A stretch of DNA of 64,000 nt. It comes from DZBG01 sp049241565. Its GTDB lineage: Bacteria; Bdellovibrionota; Bacteriovoracia; Bacteriovoracales; Bacteriovoracaceae. Within the stretch, counting starts at the first letter, position 1. Each line of letters opens with the position of its first letter. The stretch lies in NCBI GenBank assembly GCA_049241565.1, contig JBMLQL010000016.1:1-64000 (forward strand), read 5' to 3'. The translations under genes were made by a program, and so were the position numbers. The notes under the pieces were generated by a model. That model worked only from the letters and a program-made list of their open reading frames with translations. It was not told the DNA's origin and searched no databases. This document shows, piece after piece, positions 44,514 through 52,602 of this stretch.

Positions 44514-45488
44514 ATGGATAAAGCTAGCACAGTCGAGCAGCAACTCGACACAAAGATTCACGAAAAAGTCCTCAACTGCGAAATTCAAGACGAATCAGGT
44601 TTGAACGATTTTCAAAAGCTCCCCGACCAACAAGGGATTGCCATTCCAAAAGTTGGAATCACACGCTTTCGCATTCCTTTGAGTTTTAAACATAAAGACG
44701 GTCAAGTCATGAATCATGACTGTGAGGCCAGTATGTTTGTAAACCTCGCTAAAAACAAAACTGGCATTAACATGAGTCGTCTCTGCCGCATCCTGCAGGA
44801 TGAGGGTGCTGGAAACTATGTCGGTGCAAAGTTTTTTAAAAAGCTTCTTGAAAGATACCGTACAGATCTTCGTGATAATGACACTGAAGAAAAACTTCAA
44901 GATGCCTATATCAAAATCAAAATGTCTTACCCTGTAAAGCAACTCTCTTTAAAGAGTTCTAACTGGGGTTGGCAGTATTATAAAACTGTTCTTGAGGCCC
45001 GCGAAACTCAGGGTGTTGGTGTTCGCTTCTATTTAACTCTAGAATACGAATATTCATCAACATGTCCTTGCTCTCTTTCTATGGCCAAGCAATATGAAGC
45101 TGATTACGCCGCTGGACTGACAAGTGAAGGAAACGGAATTGGTGTGGCCCATGCTCAACGTTCACTGGCCACGGCCAAGATAGAGCTTGATCCAAATTCA
45201 AATTTTGTTATTGAAGATTTAATCGAACTGATGCGCTTATCTATTCCTACTGAAACTCAAAGTTTAGTGAAACGAGTAGATGAGCAAGCCTTTGCCATTT
45301 TAAATGGTGCTAACCCGATGTTTGTTGAGCATGCCTCAAAAAGAATCTTTAAGATCTTTAATGCTCAACCGCAAATTCTAGACTGGTTAGTCACTCTTGA
45401 GCACTTTGAATCACTTCATTCCCACAATGCTGTGGCAGTGATTAATAAAGGTATTAAGAACGGTCTGAGCCACGATCATCTTTTCTAA
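44514..45488 (+). CDS. folE2: GTP cyclohydrolase IB (FolE2)
   Basis: Converts GTP to 7,8-dihydroneopterin triphosphate, the first step of folate and also of queuosine synthesis. The 324 residues show the FolE2 marks VGITRFRIPL, GINMSRLCRILQ and the catalytic Cys/metal region EYSSTCPCSLSMAKQYEADY. Length is a little above the usual 260-300. GGGAG precedes the ATG. It is divergent from the efflux operon. It fits with tgt and queA elsewhere in the window. Confidence 0.94.
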   Translation: MDKASTVEQQLDTKIHEKVLNCEIQDESGLNDFQKLPDQQGIAIPKVGITRFRIPLSFKHKDGQVMNHDCEASMFVNLAKNKTGINMSRLCRILQDEGAGNYVGAKFFKKLLERYRTDLRDNDTEEKLQDAYIKIKMSYPVKQLSLKSSNWGWQYYKTVLEARETQGVGVRFYLTLEYEYSSTCPCSLSMAKQYEADYAAGLTSEGNGIGVAHAQRSLATAKIELDPNSNFVIEDLIELMRLSIPTETQSLVKRVDEQAFAILNGANPMFVEHASKRIFKIFNAQPQILDWLVTLEHFESLHSHNAVAVINKGIKNGLSHDHLF

Positions 45489-45505
45489 AAAAAATTGATA
45501 TTGAT

Positions 45506-45533
45506 AAAGGGCCGTCTATTTAGACGGCCCTTT
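45506..45533. terminator. bidirectional terminator overlapping the S1P-lyase 3' end
   Basis: AAAGGGCCGTCTA and TAGACGGCCCTTT are exact reverse complements with a very short centre, flanked by A and T runs. It stops folE2 on plus. On minus it includes the last codons of the S1P-lyase-like gene, so terminator and coding sequence overlap. Confidence 0.85.
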
Positions 45534-46988
45534 TACTTTCTGAATCACTGTCTCTAATTGTCTTTTCACTTCCATGACATTACCGGCCACTTTCTCTGCT
45601 AGGTCTCCCCAGTTTTCAATGCCTTCTTTTTTCTCATCAGGCATTTTTCCCTCAGGGCCATACATCTTTTCCATGATACTCATGACTGATGACTTGATCA
45701 TTCCACGGAATGGAATCTTGGCCATCATTCCATACATGGCCGCTTGACCAGAAGTAGCCAGCTCTGGATGGGCCTTCACGTGGGCCACAGCATCTCGAAG
45801 ATCGAGGAAGAATTCCTTAATAGGCCCTTCGTGATTTGGAGCGAGAGTCATGTGAAGAGATTCAGGTTTTTGTTGGCGATCAATATGCCATCCCTTCTCG
45901 ATCATATAATCAGCTACAGCATAGATGCCTACACTTGGATCTTTTGAGGTAAAACACACGAGTGATGAATCGGGGTAAGCCACCATTTTTAGTTCAGGTA
46001 TTTTTTCAATTTCTGCGAGAAAATAATCCACAACCTTCACCACTTTTTTTGCTTCATGAAGATAACCATCCTCACCCATTTTTTTGAGAGTGGCCCAGGC
46101 GCCAGCGATTGGCCCACCCGGACGAGTTCCAGGAAGAGCTGGTGAAGCATAGATCCCACCATTCCAATCCGTGAAAGCAAAAAATTGATACTTCATGATA
46201 TTCATTGAACGGTAAAGAAGAACTGAAGCACCTTTAGGTGCATAACCGTACTTATGAAGATCAGCTGAGATAGACGTCACTCCCTCAACTCTAAAATCAA
46301 AAGCAGGCACTGGTCGTCCAAGTCTCTCAAGGAACGGAAGAATAAACCCCCCGATACAAGCATCAACATGCAACGGAAGACCATGCTGAAGAGCAAGATC
46401 ACCCAACTGAGAAATAGGATCAATGACTCCATGAGGATATTGAGGAGCTGAGCCCACGAGAAGGATTGTATTTCTGTTGATCATCTTCTTCACGGCCTTA
46501 ACATCGACACGACAATCTGCCGTCAAAGGAGCGTGACGGATTTTCACATCAAAATAATGTCCTGCTTTGTCCAAGGCCACATGGGCCGACTCAGGCATAA
46601 TGATTTCTGGATTTCTAATCCATGGTTTAATTTTTCGAGCACGATCTCGGTAAGTTTTCACCGCCATCAAGAGTGATTCTGTTCCTCCAGAGCTCACCAC
46701 ACCAACGGCATTATGATCTCCATGGAAAAGATCCACACACATGCGGACAGTTTCATGTTCGAATTTTTTAAGGGATTTGAAAGCCATGGGATTAAGGCCA
46801 TTTTCAAAGAAGAATTTATTATGGGCCTTCTTAATAAACTCATCATGAGCATCATCAACATGATAAACTAAACTGAAAACTCGCCCTTCGGCCCAGCGAC
46901 TATCTTCAGACTTGTATTCATCCATCAGATTGAAGATTTCTTCTTGTTTCATTCCCGTTTTCGGGAAAAGATCAAGTTTCTCTGCCAT
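45516..46988 (-). CDS. sphingosine-1-phosphate-lyase-like PLP enzyme
   Basis: A 490-residue group II PLP decarboxylase-fold protein. It closely fits sphingosine-1-phosphate lyases: VSSGGTESLLMAVKTYRD (phosphate/PLP site), HVDACIGGF (Asp on the pyridine nitrogen), and the PLP Lys246 in SADLHKYGYAPKGASVLLY. The lineage includes organisms reported to make sphingophosphonolipids, so a lipid role is plausible; amino-acid decarboxylation is the alternative. GGAG precedes the ATG. It lies 30 bases after exbD in one operon with TonB. No signal peptide is seen. Confidence 0.87.
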   Translation of the reverse strand: MAEKLDLFPKTGMKQEEIFNLMDEYKSEDSRWAEGRVFSLVYHVDDAHDEFIKKAHNKFFFENGLNPMAFKSLKKFEHETVRMCVDLFHGDHNAVGVVSSGGTESLLMAVKTYRDRARKIKPWIRNPEIIMPESAHVALDKAGHYFDVKIRHAPLTADCRVDVKAVKKMINRNTILLVGSAPQYPHGVIDPISQLGDLALQHGLPLHVDACIGGFILPFLERLGRPVPAFDFRVEGVTSISADLHKYGYAPKGASVLLYRSMNIMKYQFFAFTDWNGGIYASPALPGTRPGGPIAGAWATLKKMGEDGYLHEAKKVVKVVDYFLAEIEKIPELKMVAYPDSSLVCFTSKDPSVGIYAVADYMIEKGWHIDRQQKPESLHMTLAPNHEGPIKEFFLDLRDAVAHVKAHPELATSGQAAMYGMMAKIPFRGMIKSSVMSIMEKMYGPEGKMPDEKKEGIENWGDLAEKVAGNVMEVKRQLETVIQKVKGPSK

Positions 46989-47018
46989 GAGAAGACTCCT
47001 TTGAGTAAGAACTTAAAT

Positions 47019-47414
47019 CTACTTACCTTTTTCAGTGATAAGTGAAATATTCTCTAGTTTATTTTGCTGAAGCATATCGAGAACTTTAACTAAACGCTGA
47101 TACTTAACATCACCATCAACACGAAGATTCACCAATGCTGTTTTTTCTGTTTTACCAAATACAGCTGGAAGTTCCTCGAGAGAAGATTTTTTTCCATTAA
47201 CGGCAACTTCTTCATCTGAGAGCTCAATTGTCAGCTCATCAACTTTTTTACTCTCTCCTGCTCCTTGCTCCGTTTTAGGAAGTTTAAGAAGAAGAGCGAG
47301 TTCGTCTTTTTTAAAGACTGTTGTCACAAGAAAGAAAGTCAAAATCAAAAACACCATATCAATGAGCGGTGTTAATTCGGGAGCAATCATCTCCCTTTTA
47401 TTACGACGGCCCAT
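47019..47414 (-). CDS. exbD: ExbD/TolR biopolymer transporter
   Basis: A 131-residue proton-channel subunit. The N-terminal cytoplasmic stretch is followed by the membrane helix with its key Asp in ELTPLIDMVFLILTFFLV, then a periplasmic domain ending in ALVNLRVDGDVKYQRLVKVLDMLQ. It follows exbB by 2 bases. It works with ExbB and TonB to energise outer-membrane receptors. Confidence 0.94.
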   Translation of the reverse strand: MGRRNKREMIAPELTPLIDMVFLILTFFLVTTVFKKDELALLLKLPKTEQGAGESKKVDELTIELSDEEVAVNGKKSSLEELPAVFGKTEKTALVNLRVDGDVKYQRLVKVLDMLQQNKLENISLITEKGK

Positions 47415-47416
47415 GA

Positions 47417-47941
47417 TTATTCGCCTTTAAGTAAAGGAAGAACTGTTTTCTCTAATTTCACTTCAATATCATCAAGCGCACCTGATAAATAATTGTGTGC
47501 AAAGAAATGTGGAATAGCGACCACTAGACCTATGATTGTTGTCATAAGAGCGTATGACATCCCTGATGCAAAATCTCCAGGATTTCCTAGACCTTTCACT
47601 GAGATCACCATGAACGCTTCATAAAGACCCATCACAGTTCCAAGAAGACCTAGAAGCGGAGCAAGGCTGGCCACCACTTTAATTGTATTCATACCAAACT
47701 CAAGATCATGCACTCGACGTGAACAAGCGTCTTTAACAAGTTCAATATGGGCAAAGAGATTTTGCGCCCCGACCTCTTTTTTTAACGTCTCAAGGACAAG
47801 CTTTCCTTCTTGATCAAGATTCTTTTTGAAATCTTTAAAAACAAAAAAGCGCCAAAGAATAAGGCTGAATCCAAGAATATTGAGTGCAACTAAAATCCAT
47901 CCGATGGCACCAGCATCGTTAACATAATCGAAAAGTCTCAT
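47417..47941 (-). CDS. exbB: ExbB/TolQ/MotA-type proton channel
   Basis: A 174-residue membrane protein with three helices and the family block VASLAPLLGLLGTVMGLYEAF, then GMSYALMTTIIGLVVAIPHFFAHNYL. I chose the ATG at 47941 because AAGGA is 6 bases upstream; a TTG two codons earlier is less likely. The neighbours tonB and exbD identify it as ExbB rather than TolQ. Confidence 0.93.
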   Translation of the reverse strand: MRLFDYVNDAGAIGWILVALNILGFSLILWRFFVFKDFKKNLDQEGKLVLETLKKEVGAQNLFAHIELVKDACSRRVHDLEFGMNTIKVVASLAPLLGLLGTVMGLYEAFMVISVKGLGNPGDFASGMSYALMTTIIGLVVAIPHFFAHNYLSGALDDIEVKLEKTVLPLLKGE

Positions 47942-47971
47942 GATCAATCCTTTGAGTGAACTATCTAAATT

Positions 47972-48574
47972 TTAAAGTATGGCAAATTTAACAGGAACCG
48001 TGACATCCATTTTCTCTTCATTGAGTTCAGCTGGAATAGGTTTAAAACGAGTGATTTTTTTCACTGCTTCTAAAGCCGATTCATTCAGTCGCTCATAGCG
48101 AGAAGGAGAAACGATTCTGGCATTAATGATATGTCCGTCTGAAGTGAGTGTAAACGCTACTTCTACAATTCCTGTTTGTCCAAGGCGTCGACTCATCATT
48201 GGATAGGTTTTATTGGCCTCAATTCGTGCACGAAGATCACCCAAAAACATTGATCTCAAATCGGCTCGGGCCATAGCAGATAGTCCAGAAGAGACCGCGC
48301 TACTAGCTGAAGTTGCTTCTGGTATTGAGCTTGCCGTTTCAGGTCTGGTTTCGGCCGTAGATGAGCTTGCTTTTGTCTTAGGTAATGGAACAGTTTTCTG
48401 GGGAGGCGAGCGAAGAATATTATTGGCCGCCGAAATTCTTACAATAGTCGCATTCATTGACGCTACTGCGCTTGAGACCATTTGAGAGTCTCTAGATATT
48501 TGCCATCCCCCAAGAAGAATCAGGGCATGAATAAAAATTATTGTATAAAAATGGGTCCAATAACGTAATGACAT
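47972..48574 (-). CDS. tonB: TonB protein
   Basis: A 200-residue energy-transfer protein. A single N-terminal membrane anchor (about 9-27) is followed by a Ser/Ala/Thr/Pro-rich linker (about 48-100) and the C-terminal TonB fold: TYPMMSRRLGQTGIVEVAFTLTSDG with SALEAVKKITRFKPIP. The linker is unusually rich in Ser and Ala rather than Pro-Glu/Pro-Lys. The start is the ATG at 48574, with no strong ribosome site. It heads tonB-exbB-exbD-S1P lyase. Confidence 0.9.
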   Translation of the reverse strand: MSLRYWTHFYTIIFIHALILLGGWQISRDSQMVSSAVASMNATIVRISAANNILRSPPQKTVPLPKTKASSSTAETRPETASSIPEATSASSAVSSGLSAMARADLRSMFLGDLRARIEANKTYPMMSRRLGQTGIVEVAFTLTSDGHIINARIVSPSRYERLNESALEAVKKITRFKPIPAELNEEKMDVTVPVKFAIL

Positions 48575-48640
48575 AGAAGTTTTATATACCAAACCCTGAA
48601 TTTCGTCGAGGGGCCAGGAGACTTTTTACAGGCCCAGAAC

Positions 48641-50065
48641 CTAAGATTGAAGGATTTCTTCCAAATTAAGGGCCCCGGCCACCACTCCAACCCAGCCCTG
48701 GCCGGGAAAAACCGTATCTCCAACCCTAAAGACTCGCCCTTCACTGATTTCTGGCAATAAAAAATCCCATGGCCCTTGACCGTAAAGAAGTGGAAGCCCA
48801 CCCACCATTCCTTGAGGGCGCTGAGTAAAACGGATAAAAGTTTTTGGTGAACTGGAAGAGAGAAATTTAATCTCAAGAGGATGAAATCTCTGCGAAAAAT
48901 CCTCCATAATAATTTTTTGATACTTCATTTTTAAGTCTAAATAATCTTGGCGGTCTAATTCTCTCCACTCCTTTGAGTCCACATGAATGGAGATTGTCAC
49001 TGTTTGCTCCCCAGATGGAGCTCGAGAAAGGTCTTCAGGATCTGAAAATGAAATAAAATAATTCGGGACATCTTTACTCACCAAGTGGACTTGATGATAA
49101 AGATTTTTCATAGGAGTTGGAAGCTTGACTGCAAAATACAAACAGAATGCAGCTGGGCCTTCCTGCCTTTTTTGGATTTCATTTTGTATTTTCCGGCGAA
49201 GCTTGCCCTGAAGGATATTTTCCAAGGCCCAGTGAGTGAGGTTGAAGATAACCTTTTTAGTTTCAATCTTCTCCCCTTTCGCCGTGATTAACGTGAGACT
49301 ATCTTTTTCCTCTTGAAGCCCAACCACTGATTCTCTTTTACGAATAGTCACAGACCGATTGATCAGCTCTTTTTCAAAAAAATTCATCAGTCCTTTCATG
49401 CCGCCCAATGGATAATAAGTCTCTTTAGGATAAGTCAGACTCATGGCCCCCACAAAGGCAGGAATCTGATGAGCATGGGCCTGGGCCGAGATAAGATTGA
49501 TCCCATTGATAAGCTCAATGAATTCAGGCGAGTTTTGCTGAAATCGGGAAAGATCTCTTTCGGCATTGATCATAAAAAAAGGAAGAAGTTTAAAAACTTC
49601 TGGATTAAGAGCTTTTAGAACAAGACCGGGACTGATGCCTTTAAAAGGGCGAAGCTTACTTAAAACCGTCCAAGATAATTTTTCTAAATCCTCGAGGTGA
49701 TGCCAGAGTTCTCGATTCTCCATTTTGATTTTTGAAAGTTCTGTTTGCCATTTTTCAAAATCACTAAATCTTAAAAGTTCTTTTCCTGAGCAGAGATGAA
49801 AATGAATTCCTGGATCAATTTTTTTCACAGGAAGATCAAGTGAGAGTCTATGACAAAAGTCTCCCAAGGATTGACCGGCCTTAAGTCCACTCAAAGTAGT
49901 CGCTCCGACATCAAAGCTATAAGGTCCACGCTGAAAATAAGAAGAACAGCCACCCAGAAGAGAATGCTGCTCAAGCAGAAGAACATGAGATTCATGCTGG
50001 GAGCGCAAAAGTGCTGAGGCAATTCCTCCCACTCCGGCTCCCACCACAACGGTGTCATAGATCAT
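48641..50065 (-). CDS. phytoene-desaturase/CrtISO-like FAD oxidoreductase
   Basis: A 474-residue flavoprotein. The dinucleotide fold GAGVGGIASALL (9-20) is followed by QHSLLGGCSSYFQRGPYSFDVGATTLSGL, as in CrtI and carotenoid isomerases. The C-terminal GRVFRVGDTVFPGQGWVGVVAGALNLEE closes the FAD site. Substrates could be carotenoids or other long isoprenoids or lipids; no phytoene synthase is in the window. Its ATG follows the stop of the peroxidase gene directly, without its own ribosome site, so it is translationally coupled. Confidence 0.88.
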   Translation of the reverse strand: MIYDTVVVGAGVGGIASALLRSQHESHVLLLEQHSLLGGCSSYFQRGPYSFDVGATTLSGLKAGQSLGDFCHRLSLDLPVKKIDPGIHFHLCSGKELLRFSDFEKWQTELSKIKMENRELWHHLEDLEKLSWTVLSKLRPFKGISPGLVLKALNPEVFKLLPFFMINAERDLSRFQQNSPEFIELINGINLISAQAHAHQIPAFVGAMSLTYPKETYYPLGGMKGLMNFFEKELINRSVTIRKRESVVGLQEEKDSLTLITAKGEKIETKKVIFNLTHWALENILQGKLRRKIQNEIQKRQEGPAAFCLYFAVKLPTPMKNLYHQVHLVSKDVPNYFISFSDPEDLSRAPSGEQTVTISIHVDSKEWRELDRQDYLDLKMKYQKIIMEDFSQRFHPLEIKFLSSSSPKTFIRFTQRPQGMVGGLPLLYGQGPWDFLLPEISEGRVFRVGDTVFPGQGWVGVVAGALNLEEILQS

Positions 50066-50599
50066 TTAGAGAAGTGAATCAATTTTTTTCACAAGCTTAT
50101 CATCAGTAGGACTCACACTAGATGAAAATCGCTCGACGATCTTTCCGTCTTTTCCAATAAGAAACTTTTCAAAATTCCATTTCACATTACCTTGAAAATT
50201 CTTTGGAGACTGCTCAGTCAAAAATTTATAAAGAGGACGTTTAGAATCCCCAAGAATCGTCTTTTTAGTCAAAAGAGGAAAACTGACATTGTAATTTTTT
50301 GAGCAAAACTCTTTGAAGCTGGCGTCATCTTCCGGCGTTTGCCCACCGAAGTCATTTGTAGGAACACCAAGGACAACAACATTTTTATCTTTGTATTTTT
50401 TGTACAAAGTCTCTAATCCTTCAAGTTGAGAGGTATACCCACACTGGCTGGCCACGTTAACAATAAGAAGAACCTTCCCTTTGTATTGTGAAAAATCAGC
50501 GGCTTTCCCAGAAATATCATTCTCTTTAATTGAGTAAATATCCTGAGCAAGAACAGAGAATGAGAATAAACTGAACAGTACGATAAATAGCTTTTTCAT
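50066..50599 (-). CDS. secreted glutathione-peroxidase-family protein
   Basis: A 177-residue peroxidase with a signal peptide (about 1-19, ending VLAQ), so it acts in the periplasm. The peroxidatic Cys is in NVASQCGYTSQLEGLE (Cys53), and the Gln and Trp of the catalytic triad are in PTNDFGGQTP and VKWNFEKFLI. It is the Cys type, probably thioredoxin-linked. The ATG at 50599 has AAGGGG at 6 bases. It precedes the CrtI-like gene and may protect lipids from peroxides. Confidence 0.93.
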   Translation of the reverse strand: MKKLFIVLFSLFSFSVLAQDIYSIKENDISGKAADFSQYKGKVLLIVNVASQCGYTSQLEGLETLYKKYKDKNVVVLGVPTNDFGGQTPEDDASFKEFCSKNYNVSFPLLTKKTILGDSKRPLYKFLTEQSPKNFQGNVKWNFEKFLIGKDGKIVERFSSSVSPTDDKLVKKIDSLL

Positions 50600-50665
50600 C
50601 AAAAACCCCTTTTTGTCTATTTTGATCCTAACAAGACGATCTCGAGAATGATTATGTGACTTTGT

Positions 50666-51331
50666 TCAGATTTTGTCTGATAGAAAAACCTTCCTGAAGG
50701 TAAGATTCAGCCTTTCTTTGTTTTGAAAGTACTTCTCCTGCCCCAGAGGAACCGTTTTAGTATAAATAGTTCCAACTCCATGCTTCATAAGTCTGGCAGG
50801 TCCCCCAAAAATATAAATTGAATTTCCAGGTATTCTCACCTCCTGAGTCACACCCTTTTCATCCTCGTAAAGAAACCGGCAAGTTGATCCAAAATTAACT
50901 CCTATGATCGGCGACTTTTGGTCTTCTTCATCCTTATCAACATGCATTCCCATTGATGAGTCTTGAGTATAAAAATTAACCATCACTGCCTCAGGATAAA
51001 ACTCTTTGGCCAAGTTCATTTCTGTTTTTAAAGCTTCACAAAACTCAAGAAAGAAGTCTGGTATAGGAAACGGCTTGAGCTCCGAATCAGGAATCAAAGG
51101 ATAATAAATATAATCCACAGGGTTCCAATAAAGGCCAAGACACATGTATTTTTTGACGGGATATTTGGGTTTCGCGTGAAAGCGATTGGGCTTCACATCT
51201 GGATGATGAAATCCTCGGTTGAGATCCTGACCTTTACGAAAGATAAATTCTAACCATTTTTCAGCCGTCTCATGATCAAAATAATCCTCAATAAGCACAA
51301 ATCCTGGTCTAATTATGGTAGTCTTACTCAT
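50666..51331 (-). CDS. alkB: AlkB-type DNA/RNA repair dioxygenase
   Basis: A 221-residue 2-oxoglutarate/Fe(II) oxygenase that demethylates alkylated bases. It has NFYTQDSSMGMHVDKDE (first His and Asp ligands), VNFGSTCRFLY, the distal His in ARLMKHGVG and the oxoglutarate Arg in RLNLTFR. The match to AlkB is clear and length is normal. The start has only a weak ribosome site. It is divergent from a small unknown gene. Confidence 0.93.
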   Translation of the reverse strand: MSKTTIIRPGFVLIEDYFDHETAEKWLEFIFRKGQDLNRGFHHPDVKPNRFHAKPKYPVKKYMCLGLYWNPVDYIYYPLIPDSELKPFPIPDFFLEFCEALKTEMNLAKEFYPEAVMVNFYTQDSSMGMHVDKDEEDQKSPIIGVNFGSTCRFLYEDEKGVTQEVRIPGNSIYIFGGPARLMKHGVGTIYTKTVPLGQEKYFQNKERLNLTFRKVFLSDKI

Positions 51332-51355
51332 AGCTTATCTTACAGAGGAATCACC

Positions 51356-51859
51356 ATGAGTGAAAATGAGAAATTAATCCAGGACTGGCATGAGAAACTA
51401 AAGTCTAGCTTTAGTGAAGCCTCACAGCTTATCCACTATCTCACCACAACGATGGACAATTTTTACTATCGCTATTTAGAAACAAGTGAATCAAAAGATC
51501 TAAAAACTCAATTGATGGCCCCTCATCTCTATGGCGCTACAAGTTTTGAATCCAATTTGGTTCAGGCATTAAAACTCTCTCACCCTGAAACAAAAAAGCA
51601 GCTGATCGAATTTGCCAAATCCATTCCTAAAGCACAAGGCCCTCGCGTGCGCTATCGTCTTCAGTGTGAAATTAAAGAACTTACGCCAGATATTGGTCAT
51701 TTGATTTTAACGAGTGAAATTTCTTGGGACTTTCCAGACTTTAAGGATGACCCGACAAAACGAACAATCAAACAGATTAATTTCAAGTATAATGATCTAA
51801 ATGAATTTCGGAAGAATCTGGCCTTAAAGCTTGAAGAGGTTTGTAGCCTATTTCTCTAG
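51356..51859 (+). CDS. cytoplasmic protein, unknown
   Basis: A 167-residue soluble protein with no signal peptide, metal site or recognised domain. The N-terminal 60 residues are helical and the second half mixed alpha/beta. The ATG at 51356 has CAGAGGA before it. A longer frame that begins inside alkB is rejected. It is divergent from alkB, so it could relate to that gene or simply share a promoter region. It overlaps the DedA gene by 12 bases at the 3' end. Confidence 0.72.
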   Translation: MSENEKLIQDWHEKLKSSFSEASQLIHYLTTTMDNFYYRYLETSESKDLKTQLMAPHLYGATSFESNLVQALKLSHPETKKQLIEFAKSIPKAQGPRVRYRLQCEIKELTPDIGHLILTSEISWDFPDFKDDPTKRTIKQINFKYNDLNEFRKNLALKLEEVCSLFL

Positions 51860-52543
51860 CTCTTGGAGTTGATTTTTATGGGCAGTATGTTTGAGGTACA
51901 CTTTTCGAAGTAACCAAATAACAAAGACCACGGCGAGCACACTGAAAAGAATGAGTTTAAATTCTTTAAATTTTCCAAGAATAACGTTACCATATGTGGC
52001 CACAAAATAGACTTGTGTTGGAACTGAAATTAATGCTGCAGTCCCGTCGATAAGAACAAATTTCCAAACAGGAATTCCAAGAAGACCACAACTTAAATGC
52101 CCTGGGAATCTAAGTCCTGGAGTAAACCTAAAAATTCCTGCACACCATCCACCATATTTTTGAAACCAACGGTTGATGGTATCAAACCCCTTCCCGGCCA
52201 CTTGCTTTTGAAAAAATTTGGTCTTGATAATCTTGGCCCCAAAAAACTTGCCTAAGAAATAAACCGTTAGGTCACTTATGAAAACGGCTAAAAAACAAAC
52301 AATACAAAGAGTGAGTACAGGTACTCCCTCAGCCCCAACAAAGGGAGGTGGGTAATTCACAGGATCTTTGGCCATATGAGCAACAAGTCCTGCAGAGACC
52401 AATGTCACCTCTTCAGGAACAGGTAGACCAAAGGAGCTTGCAAACATGAGAAGAGTCACAAGCCCATAAACTTTTAATGGTTGATAAGCATAACCAGACA
52501 GAGCGGCGAGAATTTCTGCAATATAAGCATCTATATTAAACAT
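51848..52543 (-). CDS. DedA-family membrane protein
   Basis: A 231-residue protein with five to six membrane segments. The DedA signature has LPVPEEVTLVSAG near residue 42 and GRF-like FRFTPGLRFPGHLSCGLLGIP near 145-165. Family members are half-transporters or lipid flippases linked to undecaprenyl-phosphate or phospholipid recycling. No ribosome site is evident before the ATG. Its 3' end overlaps the convergent unknown gene. Confidence 0.9.
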   Translation of the reverse strand: MFNIDAYIAEILAALSGYAYQPLKVYGLVTLLMFASSFGLPVPEEVTLVSAGLVAHMAKDPVNYPPPFVGAEGVPVLTLCIVCFLAVFISDLTVYFLGKFFGAKIIKTKFFQKQVAGKGFDTINRWFQKYGGWCAGIFRFTPGLRFPGHLSCGLLGIPVWKFVLIDGTAALISVPTQVYFVATYGNVILGKFKEFKLILFSVLAVVFVIWLLRKVYLKHTAHKNQLQELEK

Positions 52544-52602
52544 GAGGTCTTAAGTTTAACTAAAAAGCCCATTTAAACCAACCTCAAAAGTGTTAAGCAG
52601 AT

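Noticed and set aside
48538..48876. 112-codon minus-strand frame across the 3' end of the CrtI-like gene and the start of tonB
   Set aside because: It overlaps well-supported genes in other frames and shows no signal or motif.
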